DNA of 64,000 nucleotides from Obelidium mucronatum (Eukaryota > Chytridiomycota > Chytridiomycetes > Chytridiales > Chytriomycetaceae): positions 186,001 through 250,000 of the forward strand of contig JAIVFH010000042.1 of the NCBI GenBank assembly GCA_025765595.1, in the 5' to 3' direction. Shown here in pieces: positions 41,359-53,422 of this stretch. Both the position numbers and the translations under genes were made by a program. Under the pieces are notes generated by a model. That model was not told where the DNA came from. It did not search any database and was given only the letters and a program-made list of their open reading frames with translations. How positions within the stretch are numbered: the stretch's first letter is position 1; each line of letters begins with the position of its first letter.

Positions 41359-43337
41359 CTAGACACAAATAGAAGAGACAGCTGCAGAAATTTCCACATC
41401 CAAGCACTCTTGTTTCACAAGAACGGAGACATATTCAGCACCTATAGTTTAGAAGATTTAGTTTTTATCTTTTTAAAGCTGGATTCACTCACAAATGTTA
41501 AGAGTCGGCAAGTCGAGTTGAGGAAGTTTGAAATCAAAGTTTGGTAACGAAAGGTTGATATCAGGCATATTAATACCCAAATCAATTCTAAAGTTGAAAA
41601 TCGGGTCAAGGATTCTGTCAACCAGATCATTCAGTGGCTTCAAAATGTCGTTCAAAACTTTCATGACATCTCTGGCGCCATAGAAGACATCTGTCAGAGT
41701 TTTGCAGTTACCACCACAAACGGATGGGCAGTCTGATGTGCTTCCAATCTTCAAGTTTCCGCCCACTGGCCAACAAACTCCAGCACCCAATGCGTTGTCA
41801 AAACCGTTTGGACAACGTCCTGCACACAGGGCGCCATATTTATAATCCTCTGGCTTGCAATATTGGCGTTCAAACAAAGTAACCTTGATTCCAGGACCTC
41901 CGTTCGGCTCACAAAGGCAGCACCCTACGTTATGATAGTTTGGCTTGCAACGAGGGTACTTCATTCCACCCCACCATTCACATCCTTGGCCATGTTCGCG
42001 ATCGCACCTCCAAGCATCCCAGAATGCGTAACCTCCACCGCGACCGTATGTGTGAAGCCCTAAAAAAAAAATTTTTTTGTTTAGTTTGATTTATCTGAAC
42101 AGTTGAAAAAAAAAAGGGATGATACGAACAGCAACTAGTTCCATCGTCGTGCATGTGAGACGGACATGCTCTGACTTGTGGCAGGAATGCCGCATGCGTA
42201 TACACATTGTTTACCCAACACATTTTGGTGTCCAAAACCTGTCGAATAGGATCAACCACCTTGGAGATTCCTTCCTGGATCCTTTTGATGGCCTCTGTAA
42301 CAGCATCCAAGTTCGGTAACTTGGCAACCATATCGGCAACTTCGCGGATTCTGCGATCCAGTTCGCCGAACGCGCCAATGGCTTCCGAAGAATAGAGCAG
42401 AACTGGATCGATGGCTAGAAACGCTGATGCTCTGAGGTTATTGCAGGTGTTGAGGGTGGCTGGAGATTGGCATTGACCCGCCAGTTTTTTGGAAACAGCA
42501 GTAAAAGCAGAATTGAGACGAGTGAGGATTAAATCTTCTCCTCTTGGAATCTTATTGAGTACAATCGTGGCCGTTTGGAAGTCCTTGAGACGCTTAACAA
42601 CAGTCGTTGTGGCGTTTTTTGCCATTGAAATCGCTTTCTCAGCGCTTTTAACTTTTGGTTCGACATTGTCGATACCATTCTTGAGTGTCGAGGTGATTTT
42701 CTCCAAAGGAATCAATGCTTTCTGGAAAACCCCAAAAGCAAGTGGCTTGATGACTTGAATAAGGTTCTTGATGGTTTCAAATTGAGACTTTGCCTTCTCA
42801 AGATTTGCACGCAAACCAGACACTTTTTTTTCCAAGTCTTGCAATTGTTTCTCCAATTTTTGGGCATTGTCATATGCGGTGAGGAACTTTGGCGCATTGT
42901 CGTTGAGCTTGGTGAGGCGGGTTTGGGATTGTGCCAGAATGGCTTTTCCATCATTACAGGTGAGTCCCGATGAAGTGGCGGCACTTGCGTTGGATGACAC
43001 TGGCACCGCCAAACTAATTGCAGGAGCCGTAAAGTAAGTAGCGATGCCGGCAGATGTGGCGATAAGTAAAGTTGCTGCAACGAGGACCCACACCCAAAAA
43101 TAGCGCTGGAAATTACAAATCACATTACTAATATGTTACACTTACAAAAAAAAAGTTTTACCTTGCGAATTGAAAGAGGTCTCTCAACAGGGACGTCAAA
43201 GGAGCTCTGCTTTTCGAAAGAAGCCTGAGAAAAGTATTAGGAATGGTTAAAGATTCATTTGCAGCATTGTTCCATTCTGTAACAAAGTACCTCGGACGCT
43301 TGGAGAAATGGTTGACCAGATTCACTGGAGTTGGCAT
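41359..43337 (-). CDS. single-pass membrane protein with coiled coil and Cys-rich ectodomain; unknown
   Basis: Not a family I recognise. Exons about 43291-43337, ~43160-43225, 42130-43105, 41493-42059, 41359-41441. After a short cytoplasmic N terminus (SSFDVPVERPLSIRK) comes one transmembrane helix (YFWVWVLVAATLLIATSAGIA), then ~250 residues of coiled coil, then a Cys-rich domain (CEWWGG, YHNVGCCLCEPNGG, CAGRCPNGF, CPSVCGGNC) and a tail of repeated PDINLSLPNFDFKLPQLDLPTL. The last small exon was inferred from GTGAGT..TATAG; without it translation ends at 41485. The junction of the first two exons is ambiguous. Topology suggests a type II surface protein. Confidence 0.6.
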
Positions 43338-44745
43338 GTCAGAAATTCACCTCTTAGCATTTGCACCAAACGACAAACCTCATCAGTGCTTTTTTCAGTA
43401 GTTTTAAGTTTTTTCAAAGAAAAAAATAGTTTTAAATAGTTTTTCAAAAAAAAAAAAATTCAATGAAGATCTGACAAAGATCTGGAAAATTTTCTGATGC
43501 ACGTGGGGGCATTTTGGGCCAAATTCTTTGATCACCACAAGTTTTTTCTTGGCGACGGAACCTTCTGTTGTGTCTGAACGCTGCGCCGGCCCACGGCTTA
43601 CTAACCATAGGCTTATTATCGCACATGAACCAATCCTGTCCAAATTTTCACAGAAATAGAGCATGTAATAGTTAACTCGGATTATTAATATTGAACTTAC
43701 CGCTGACAAATAGTCCCAACCCAATTATACAGCTTTTTTCTCAGCAATCTAAAATTCATAAAATAAAAACTACACGTTGTGCAGAAGAATGTGGACCATT
43801 GATTTGGTGATTTACATGTGGGCTGTCTGCTGCAGTTCCAACTCAATGCACAATGACAGCTGCTTCTTCGACGGCCCTGCAAACTCTGGAAATAGTTTCC
43901 TCCTTGTTAGAAGAACAGATGAGGTTTGGGCAATTCCAATCTTCTTTTTTCTTTCTTTTTTGTTGGGTTTCTGGATCGACTGAAAAAAAAATTTTCACAT
44001 TCTCAATTTGGAAATGACTGGGAGAAACCCTAAATGACACAAGTCTCAATGCCATCCCCACCACCCCAATCCATCATCAACCATCAAAGCGACACTGTAG
44101 ATGGCGATCATACCAATTCCATTAGCATAAATCAGAGAATATGCCGTTATCAGGTAATTTAGTATTGTATCTCTATTTGTGTCCCACATCTGCCGCACCT
44201 TCCCAACGTGACTTGGTTCAAACTCTGTGCCACGTATGGCACAGACTTTATTCCATGCCGCTTCTTCTTCTTTTTCTTTTCTTGAGTTGTGCTTGCTTCT
44301 TTCGTAGTGGTAGGTCAATACTCAACTCATTTTAGATGGAGCATATGAGTAGGTTCAGTTAATAATGTTGATGCACACAAATGCTGGATGCGAAATTGTC
44401 TGGAATCAGTGTGTTGCCAGCGGTGCATGGACCAATTTTAATGGCGAGTTGTGAATGTGGTGTTCTTGCTGCGTGGTTGGTTGCTTTTTGGCACCGATGC
44501 TATTGCATTGATCACTGGTCGCAAAAGTTTCTGAAAGTAACGTTGGGACAAAGTTGGGTGTATGGGGAGCAGACGGTGGAAGGCAACGAAGAGGAATAAA
44601 TTAAGTATTAATATTTATATCGATGAAACATTTATTAATGACTGCAAATAAACATAAAGTTATACTATAGAGAACAATAATTTTTAATCTTACAAGATGT
44701 GTTGGGTTTCGCTTCGTAATAATAAATAAAATAAAAATCAAAAAC
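43338..44745. other. gene-poor region with a nitrilase relic
   Basis: 1.4 kb without a convincing gene. It contains the nitrilase fragment at 43850-43950. A 90-codon minus-strand frame (44046-44318) has no recognisable motif. Confidence 0.4.
43850..43950 (-). pseudogene. nitrilase 5'-end pseudogene fragment
   Basis: Reads NKEETISRVCRAVEEAA, against NKEETIARVCTAVEEAA in the intact nitrilase at 40.5 kb. The surrounding DNA is also similar (AACTCTGGAAATAGTTTCCT against AACTCTGGCAATGGTTTCCT). The ATG is lost (CTT for CAT on the plus strand) and the catalytic region is absent. A dispersed duplicate 3.3 kb upstream of the parent. Confidence 0.8.
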
Positions 44746-45934
44746 ATGAGTGGAGACGAATACGACAGTGACGAAAGCGACATTCCCCCATGGCACGAAG
44801 AGCTGCCCAAGCCGCCAACCCCACCGCCAGTCGAACAAGTAGTGGCTTTCAAGACAAAGAAGACGATGCTCGATGCAGTCACTTGCCGCAAGAGTCCGCT
44901 TTACGGTAAAACCAGTGTTTTGGTTTGCTTGGATTGTTCTAAAACCCTGCTGCTGCTCGCTTTGCAAGACAACTGCAAGCTCCTGGCACAGAACGGCGTT
45001 GATCTTATGGCAATGATTTCTCGGAAGCGGTACAACTGGTATCTGAAGAAGGGCTTGGCAGAGGTGGTTGACGATGTAAGGAATTACATCCCTGTAGGAG
45101 GGACTAAAACAAAAAACGAAACCTCCCCCCTCTACAGCATTCGATTCGAATTACTTTTGAGCCAAAAGGTCCAGGCGGCTCTGAATACGGAATCACAGAA
45201 AAGAACAACATCTGTGTTGTGTGTGGAAACACAAACAACCTGTTCAGGACTTACATTGTGCCACATGCTTACCGATCCGAGTTCCCATCGGAAATGAGTG
45301 CCAGTCAAAGTCATGACGTTGTTTTGCAATGCGATAGATGTTTTCCAGTTGAGCACTTGCGTCTACGGTTGGTTTTTTGGCTAAGCACACACAAACACAC
45401 CAAAAAAAATATAAATAGATCTGGGCTAAAGCTTCGGGCACACTTCGAAATCAATTGAGCAAGGAATTCAATGCTCCTGTAAACGGAATCATGCTTTTGG
45501 ATCCTGAATCCGCCTTCAACGATACAGATTCCGTTGTGAGCAGCGACACAACCAACACGACCGGAACTTCCTCCACCAATACTGCCGGCTCTCTCGCATC
45601 TGCAAAAAGCGCCGCCAAGGCGCTTATTAAAATCGGCAGGAGTATTCCAACGGAACGAAAGCAGATCCTACTAAATCGTGTGGCCGCCTTCTTGGGAAAA
45701 GAAGACGCCTCACAGATTACGGATACAGAACTCAAGGAAATGGCGGATGCCCCCATAAATCACTTGGTTTCCAGAGACCGGATCAAGACACACGAGAGGA
45801 TTGTTGTGGATGCGTACAAAGGACGGGAACAGGAACTTGTCATGAGATGGCGGCAAATGTTCCTGGATGAATGCGATCCTCAGTTTTTGCCGGATTTTTG
45901 GAGTGTTGATTTTGTAAAGCCTTTGAGTTTTTGA
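44746..45934 (+). CDS. EXD2 C-terminal-domain-like protein
   Basis: Exons 44746-44905, 44969-45075, 45138-~45371, ~45419-45934. Acidic/proline N terminus, then the pattern of the region behind the exonuclease domain of EXD2: YDNCKLLAQNG, RKRYNWYLKKGLAEVV, RITFEPKG, CVVCGNTNNLFRTYIVPHAYRSEFP, SHDVVLQCDRC (an HNH-like Cys/His arrangement), LRNQLSKEFNAP, and SVDFVKPL. The DEDD exonuclease domain itself is absent from the window upstream. The third intron's borders are uncertain (weak donor GTTTTT or GTTGGT). EXD2 acts in DNA end processing and mitochondria in animals; a stand-alone C-terminal module might be a nucleic-acid-binding factor (inference). Confidence 0.6.
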
Positions 45935-45990
45935 AAAATTGATAAAACATAAAAATAAAACTTGACACGAAACGCGTCCGAACTTGCTGG

Positions 45991-48016
45991 ATGCAGCACA
46001 ACAACAACACCAACAAGGCCAGCGGCCTCTTGAGAATGCGAATTGTCTCTGAAATGCTCGACTCAGAGACTAGATATCTTAAGTCTTTGCAAGTACTTCA
46101 GAAGGTAAACCAAGAGTTGACTTGACCTGACCTTTTCGAAACCCTATACCTCACAAAACCAAAAAAAAAAAAAAAACCAAAGGTCTTTGTCCAGCCAATT
46201 CGAGCTGCTCTCGATGCTTCAATCTGCCAAAAGCTGTTTTCGAATATCGATGACATTGTCAGAGTCTCTGTGTTTCTGCAGCAAGAACTCAGCTCCCGAT
46301 TGACGCAAAGCGAGGTTCTATACAGAGAATCTGAAGTTGAAAATGAAGGCGAGGTTGGACTCAGTTTAGTAGTTGGTGACGTTCTCTTGCAACTCGTAAG
46401 TGTCGTGTCAAAGAGTTGATTCCATTATTCCCACTTTGGCTTGAAAAACATCCCAACCCCCCCACCCTGTATAACTCAGCTTGCCATTTCAAAAAAAAAA
46501 AAGGTCCCATTCCTCAAACTTTACACCACCTATTGCACAAACTTTTCCTTGGCTCTGGAAACAGTATCAGAACTTCTTTCCAAAAGCGCGAGCAGCAGCA
46601 GCTTCTCGAAAATCATGAAACATGCAGCCTTGAATCCGGAATGTGGACAGAATCGATTCGATGCTTTCTTGATTCTGCCGATTCAGAGGATTCCACGGTA
46701 TACAATGTTGTTGGATGTGAGTGTTTCTTTTTTTTTTTTGTTCTAGCTTCTTCTTCCTTTCACGTGCAGTTTTATTAATCTGCAAGATATGTTTTACTTT
46801 GGGTTCTGTCAACATTTTTTTTTTTTAGAAACTCCTTGAAAACACGTTTATCGGACATCCAGACTATGAAAACTTGCTCAAATCGCGGAATATGACGGCT
46901 CAAAGTGAGATTGATTTTCGGGCGGGGTGTCTTTTTTTTTCTCCTTCTTTGTTTTCAACTGTTATCATCAAAAAAAGTCGCTTCGGTTGTCAACAACCGA
47001 ATCCACGAACACGAAATGTTTCAAGAAATGCTTATTATTCAAAGGTCTTTGGTTGGATTTGATGAGGTTTAGTTGTGTTTTTTATTTCTGTTTTTTTTTT
47101 TTTTTTTTTTTTTTGGTTCCAAATGAGTTTTTTTTTTTTTAATGTTGATTCTTCTCGCGCCTATAGGTGCTGATTGTCCCAGGCCGGCGCCTCATTTATT
47201 CTGGGAAAATTACAAAAGTTTGTCGTCGCAGTGATCAAATTCGGCACTTGTTTCTCTTCTCGGATATCTTGGTGTACACGATGCCTGTACAACAACTCTA
47301 TGTTTTTCATCGAAAGATTCATTTGGAGCATTGTTTAGTGAAATTGATGAATGATTCTTGCAGTTGAGTTGGTTTTGTTTTTGTTTGTGAGGTGTTGGGG
47401 TTATTCAAGATGATGCTTTTTTTTTATATTTTAGCCATCAAACATACGTTTCAGATCATTAGTACTGAGAAGTCATTCGCAGCTTACACTGGTAGTGTTT
47501 TTTCGAAAATCAATTTTTTTGTAGTCCTTATTTTCTTTTTTTTTTTGTTTTTCTTTTTCGGGGGTGATTTGTTCTAACTACTTGGTTCATTCAGAATCAG
47601 CGATAGAAACTCGAGGTTGGGTGGATAGATTATCATTGGCCATACAAGACTTGAATTTAGCGAGAAATAGTCTAAGAATAGGTATTCTATTTGTGAACAG
47701 AAAAAAAAAAAGGAAGGGCGGGCTGTTTAAGATATTGATGACTTTTTTTTTTTTTTGTCAGACACAACAGAGGTTCATTTCAAGGCGCCAGTTTGGGTGG
47801 GTTAAAAAAAAAACACTACGTTTTGAAAAAGAAACTCTGCATTTTTTTTAAAAACAACATTACACTTTTTTTTTTTTTGGTATAGCTTCCAAACAAGTTT
47901 TCAAATGAATGTATGATTTGTAAGGCTGTTTTTACTCTCTTGAGTCGGAAGGTAAAAAAAAAAAGAGGTTATCATCAAATTTTGGCAAACTAAAAAGTAT
48001 TCGGGCCACCCCCTCG

Positions 48017-48056
<40 letters not shown>

Positions 48057-48356
48057 CATTTATTTTCCCTAAGCATCACTGTCGAATGTGTGGAAGCATT
48101 GTCTGTGGAACTTGTTCTCAACACACGTTTACGATTCCTGGTATCAAGTCGAAACCAAACACGATTGCCCGCGCCTGTGATTCTTGTTTCAGCAATTGTA
48201 GCAATGAGACGACGACGGAGGCGACGATGACGACGACGGCGACGCCATTTATGTCCTTGTCGTGCCAAGAGTCGCAACTGAATCAAGGACTGTTGCCCAT
48301 GGATATCGATGACGATTCGAGTAGTAGCAGCAGTATTGTTCAGTCATTTTGGGGTC

Positions 48357-48389
<33 letters not shown>

Positions 48390-49009
48390 ATAGCACTGTC
48401 AATGGGAGTGCAATGTCGCGCGGGCCAGTCCTGGGGAAGAGAGCGAGTAGCACCAGTCAATCTGACATGTCGAGACGTTCAAGTTCTCAATTGAGTATCA
48501 TGTCGTTTAGTGGACAATCGATGGCGAAGCGAAATTCAATGGCAGGTATAAGTGGGGTGAATATGAATCGTGGAATCAGTTTGAGTTCGTTGTTTTCAGT
48601 TGCAAGTGGTGGTGGTGGCAGTATCATTGGAAGTGAGTATGGGGTACTAGTAAGTGAGGAAAGATGCAGTCTGTGTTCTGAGCCATTTGGATTTGTGAAT
48701 TGGAAGGTGAATCAAATTATTTTGGATTGTGTGTGTGTGTCTGTTTTTTTTTTTTTTTTGATGTTTTTTTTAAAACCAGCCATTCTTTTTTCTTTTTTTT
48801 TGAAATAGAGGATTTGCAAGTCATGCTGCAAAGCAGTTTGTTCATCGTGTTACAAAGTGGTGGTGGAATCTGGTGATGGCAGCGGTGACGGCAGCGGTGG
48901 TGACTGTTGTGATGCATGTTTTCATGGAGTTCCGCCAACGTCAGTGATTGTGAATGAAAATGGAGGGTGGTCCTATGTAGAAGATCATGTCCTTCAAGAC
49001 GACGATTAG
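45991..49009 (+). CDS. FGD-like Rho guanine nucleotide exchange factor (DH-PH-FYVE)
   Basis: Twelve exons (45991-46104, 46183-46395, 46504-46716, 46829-46904, 46978-47051, 47167-47362, 47435-47491, 47595-47681, 47762-47796, 47886-47951, 48074-48706, 48809-49009), all in phase, 654 residues. DH domain: SEMLDSETRYLKSLQVL ... FDAFLILPIQRIPRYTMLL. PH domain: LIVPGRRLIYSGKITKV...HLFLFSDILVYT...FQIISTEKSF. FYVE finger: C..C at ECMICKAV, then RKHHCRMCGSIVCGTCS. A Ser/Thr-rich linker leads to a second Cys cluster (CSLC...ICKSCCKAVCSSC). FGD proteins activate Cdc42-type GTPases at PI3P membranes. Starts 56 bp after the upstream stop. Several introns have A- or C-rich tracts before the acceptor. Confidence 0.85.
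48017..48055 (+). repeat. 39-base poly-C run in an intron
   Basis: Uninterrupted C run inside the intron splitting the FYVE finger (47952-48073), ~18 bases from the acceptor CCCTAAG. It could fold as an i-motif, with a G-quadruplex-forming complement; it may also be a site of sequencing error in length. Confidence 0.95.
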
Positions 49010-49308
49010 GAAGATGTTATTTTTCATGGTTGTTGGTTTTTTTTATTTGCTTGCTGTTTTTGTTGAACCTTGTTTTTCGTAATTTCGGTTGATGGAAAAA
49101 GAGTATGTATTTCTAAAAAATAGAGCAGTTTGTTGTTGGTATCATTTCAAGACACTGATGACTGAGATAATAGATAGATGGATGGATGGATGGATGATGG
49201 GGAGGATCAGCGTGGCAGTGTCTTGCTTTGATTTTGCAGATTTTGCGCACAAGCCTCGTTTCAGATTTTGCAGCCAATTTGAGCAGAAAAGAAAGAAAAG
49301 AAAGAGAG

Positions 49309-51877
49309 ATGGTCCACCGGACAGCAACAGCCAACCGCGTGCAGCCTGCGGCGGGCCGCAAGGACACGGTGGTCAGCATCGATGCGGCGGCGGCAGCGGC
49401 GGCCGACGAGGAGATTGCGCGGGGGCTGGCGCACGAGGCGTACGGGTCGCTGGACGCGGCGTTCGGCGGCGCGGACGGCGCGATTCTGACGCGCTTCTTC
49501 GGCGCGCGCTGCGTGAGTGTGCGGCGCTTCGTGCGGGCGCCTGGCTAACACTCGCGCGGGTCGACAGGTGCACTTTATGTACGACGAGGACAGAGACCTG
49601 TTTGACGCTATGCTGGCACACGCAAATGCGCATCCTGAGGCGACAATGGTCGACACGCTGAACGAGTTTGGTGAGTAGTGAGAGTCGACTCTTGGAGACA
49701 CACTTTCACTGATCTCCTTTCATAACAGCTTCAAGAGAAGATGCTGACATTATGGCAAAGATCATCTACTCCGATGCTTCTACCCACTGGGATGCCGCCT
49801 TGGAATATGTGGTTCGTCCTGATACCGCTGAAGAACGAGAACAAGTCCTTCAACGTGCCCTTTTTGAACGTGAACTACTAAGACACCACTTGATTCTTGT
49901 TCGTGAAAGAGGTCCTGAAGATATCGTGCATTTGAGGAGTGGTAATTTATCGGCTAGAAAGAGGGACAAGAATCATGATCAGGAATTGGGTTCCCATTAT
50001 ATTCTGGTCATGGCTTCTTTTAATAGTTTGTTGAAGGAGGCAGAGAGGATTCAATTGAGAATGGATATGATTGTAAGTTTTTTTTTTTGTTACAGACGCC
50101 GAAGGCGGCTTCGTGCTGCTGACGCCGAAGGCGGGTATCTGCCGCTGTGTTTGCCGCCGAAGGCGGGTATCTACTGCTGAATCTGCCGCCGAAGGCGGCT
50201 ATCGCCTAAGGCGGGTATCTATCGCTTAAGATTCTATCGCTTAAGATTCTACCGCCGAAGGCGGGTATCTACTGCTGAATCTGTCGCCGAAGGCGGGTAT
50301 CTACTGCTGAATCTGCCGCCGAAGGCGGCTATCGCCTAAGGCGGGTATCTATCGCTTAAGATTCTTTCGCTTAAGATTCTACCGCCGAAGGCGGGTATCT
50401 ACTGCTGAATCTGCCGCCGAAGGCGGCTATCGCCGAAGGCGGGTATCTATCACTTAAGATTCTATCGCCGAAGGCGGGTATCTATCGCTTAAGATTCTAT
50501 CGCTTAAGATTCTACCGCCGAAGGCGGGTATCTACTGCTGAATCTGCCGCCGAAGGCGGCTATCGCCTAAGGCGGGTATCTATCGCTTAAGATTCTATCG
50601 CTTAAGATTCTACCGCCGAAGGCGGGTATCTACTGCTGAATTTGCCGCCGAAGGCGGGTATCTATCGCCTAAGATTCTACCGCCGAAGGCGGGTATCTAT
50701 CGCCTGGATGTTCTCGGTATCGACAATAACTGGAAGGCATTACCTTACCATCTTGAGTATCTCCTTCCACGTTCCCTCGAATCCATACTTACACACACTC
50801 TCAAAAGGACAAAGAAGCCCACTTATATGTCCAAGCCAACGCCAAGCTTCAGTCCAACACAAGTTATCGAGCATCCGAAGCTCACAAGCGCGCTCTGGCA
50901 GCTCGCGTTCCAACATCCTCCCGTCGTCGGACAACAGAGTTTATCCCTGAAGACGTTGTTGATGACTTGGTGGCCGGTGCTGGCGCCGCAGTCGAAGTTA
51001 TCAAGAACGAGTTTGTTGCCGTTGGCGATGCCGTGGATAACTTGACTGTCGGGTTATGGAGCATGGTGAAATTTGCCTTTGTCCTTGTTCCAAACCCGGT
51101 TCAAGTTAACACGCACCCATTCGATCACGACTTTTTGCACTCTTTCGTGGGAGGAGATCCAAGAGCTCCTGGTGCCTCAGAAGCGACCGTGCAGTTGAAC
51201 TTTTTCTCAACCATGCAACGTACTTTGATGGTGAACCTCATTGTTAACCGTTGTCAAATCCGTCCAGCCAATTCTCATTCGATTGGTATCAACGATTTGC
51301 TTTTGGAACACGTTTATGCCGATTACTATGCCATTCACGATGGTCCATACATTGACCACTCAAAGGATGGATTCATTCCGGCCGATAATGCCCGTTCTTG
51401 GCTCTTTTTTAATTGGGCTCGTTGGGGAACGACCATTGAGAAAATTTTGCCTCTTCAACCAATGACTCATATCCGCAACTACTTTGGAGAATATGCTGCA
51501 ATGTACTTTGCTTACCTCGGTTTTTATGCAGTTTGGCTGATTGCTCCAGGTTAGAATCCCTTCTGCTCATTCAAACTTTTTTTTTTTTTTTTTTTTTTTT
51601 TCGGTTGTGTATTGACGAGTTTATTGAATCATCTCCTAGCCATTGTGGGATTGGTGGTTTCCATTTACTCTTTTGCCACGTCTCCGGTTATTGGAAAATA
51701 CTTTGACAATGAGTTGACGATTCCATTTTCATTCTTCATGTCTGTTTGGAGTGTTTTGTTTTTGAGATTTTGGAAACGTCGAAGCACTGCTTTGGCAGTT
51801 GAGTGTTGCCCTTTTTTTTTCTTTTTTTCTTTTTTTGCTACACATATACTTACCTTGATTCTTTTCTTATTTTTTTC

Positions 51878-51921
<44 letters not shown>

Positions 51922-53422
51922 CTGCTTGGGATGTTCGCGACATTGAGCCAGATGAAAGCAAGAGACCTGAATTTTATGGAACTAAATTGCGAAAGGATCC
52001 AATTACTGGGCGCATGGAAGCATATATGCCCAATGGAGCCACAATGAGATTGATGATTATGTCATACTTATCTGTCTTGTTTGCAGTAAGTTTTACTTTG
52101 TCTTCTGCTGTTGGAGAGAGTCCTAGTGTTTTTGACGTGGAATTCATTCAGATTTTGCTGATGGTTGGATTTCAATTCCTCATCATTTTGTCACATGCCA
52201 AATTCAGCACCTACAGTATCACAATGTCTACTTTGGTTTCCAGTGTTTTGACACTCATCAACATTGTTGTGTTGACTCCAGCTTATCTTTGGTTCTCACT
52301 CTTTTTGACAAGACAAGAAAACCATCGTACCCAGCTTGCATTTGATAACCACCTGCTCGTCAAGAACTTTCTCTTTTCCGCCTTGCAAAACTATTCGTAC
52401 CTCTTCTACGTGGGTGTTATCAAAGTATTTTCTGGGAGTCGTCTTGAAAACTTGGGTGTTACCAATGAAGTCTGTTACGCCGACGCCACATCATCCAAAG
52501 GCTGCGTTTCAGAACTCATGCTCAGTATGGCGATCGTTTTCGTCGGTCTCCAGTTTTACTTTCAATTCGCGGCCGTAGTATTCCCATGGATTGAAGAATT
52601 CTTCAAGACTCGGTCACTTCAAATGAAAATCAATGCCTCCCAACCACCAAAGAGTCGTCGTCAAGCAGCTCATCGAGTGGCCCCACAATATGTCTTGGAC
52701 GACGTGTTGAACATGTGGTCGCGTCGTGATGAGTTTACAAACAAGACGATTGAGTTTGGTTATGTTGTCTTGTTTTCGCTCGCGTTTCCACTGGCGCCGT
52801 TGTTTGCATTGGCGAGTAACTTTTTGGAAGTTCGGTTGGCAGCGTATCGATTGGTTGTTGTTTCAAAGAGACCTTTTGCAATGCGCGCGTCTGGTAAAAA
52901 CTTTTTTTTTTGCGTGTTGCCATTTACCTTTTTGTCATGTTAAAACCTTTTTTTTTCACGTTTGTTTTAGATATTGGGGCGTGGTATGGTATTCTTGATG
53001 CGCTCTCCAAACTTGGAATTCTTGTGAATGCTTCCATTGTTGCATTCTCCTCTGGGTATTTCCAGACCACCTTTCTGTCAAACTTTTCTGACAGTTGGGC
53101 TGCGAAATTGGGGATCCAATTGGCGTTTGTTTTGGTGTTTGAGCATGTCGTCCTCTTGGTTACAGTGAGTTTGCTTTTTTTTTTTCTTTTTTAGGGTGGT
53201 TATTATTTGCATGGGTTCTCTTAAAAAACAAATTTTCTTTTTTTGACTTAGGCCGCTATCGAATGGCTCGTTCCAGAAGAACCATCCAACATTCGTAACG
53301 CAATTCAACGTGAAAAGTACTTGAAACGTGTTGCGAATGGAGAAATTGTTGAAGTCGATGCAGAGGACGCGGATCAATTTATTGACGCCAACCAAAATTC
53401 TTCAAAGTTGAAATTTACGTAG
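49309..53422 (+). CDS. anoctamin / TMEM16-family ion channel or lipid scramblase
   Basis: Exons 49309-49512, 49568-49670, 49729-50072, ~50808-51549, 51640-51797, 51921-52893, 52971-53164, 53252-53422 (962 residues if the array region is one intron). Family marks: RNYFGEYAAMYFAYLGFYAVWLIAP (TM1), AIVGLVVSIYSF, KRRST then AWDVRDIEPDESKRPEF, repeated hydrophobic segments, RPFAMRASDIGAWYGILDALSKLGILVNA and VLVFEHVVLL near the end. Some fungal relatives are scramblases tethered at ER contacts (Ist2). Exon structure at 50073-50807 is uncertain: a coding-like stretch at ~50708-50800 (VLGIDNNWKALPYHLEYLLP) is in another frame. The intron at 51798-51920 ends in 41 A then G. Confidence 0.85.
50094..50709 (+). 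repeat. hairpin-motif tandem array inside the anoctamin gene
   Basis: About 20 copies of GCCGAAGGCGG or its variant GCCTAAGGCGG, separated by two spacer types, GTATCTACTGCTGAATCT and GTATCTATCGCTTAAGATTC. Composite ~110-bp units recur (for example from 50240, 50350 and 50510). CCGCC-GAA-GGCGG folds into a perfect 5-bp-stem, 3-base-loop hairpin. Single copies of the motif lie at about 2629 and 38327. Confidence 0.9.

Noticed and set aside
44046..44318. 90-codon minus-strand frame with a hydrophobic end
   Set aside because: No motif, splice partner or supporting composition; left as unannotated intergenic sequence.
50094..50709. Regular repeat-spacer array resembling a CRISPR
   Set aside because: The organism is eukaryotic, the spacers are themselves repeated (two types), and no cas genes are present; it is a hairpin tandem array.
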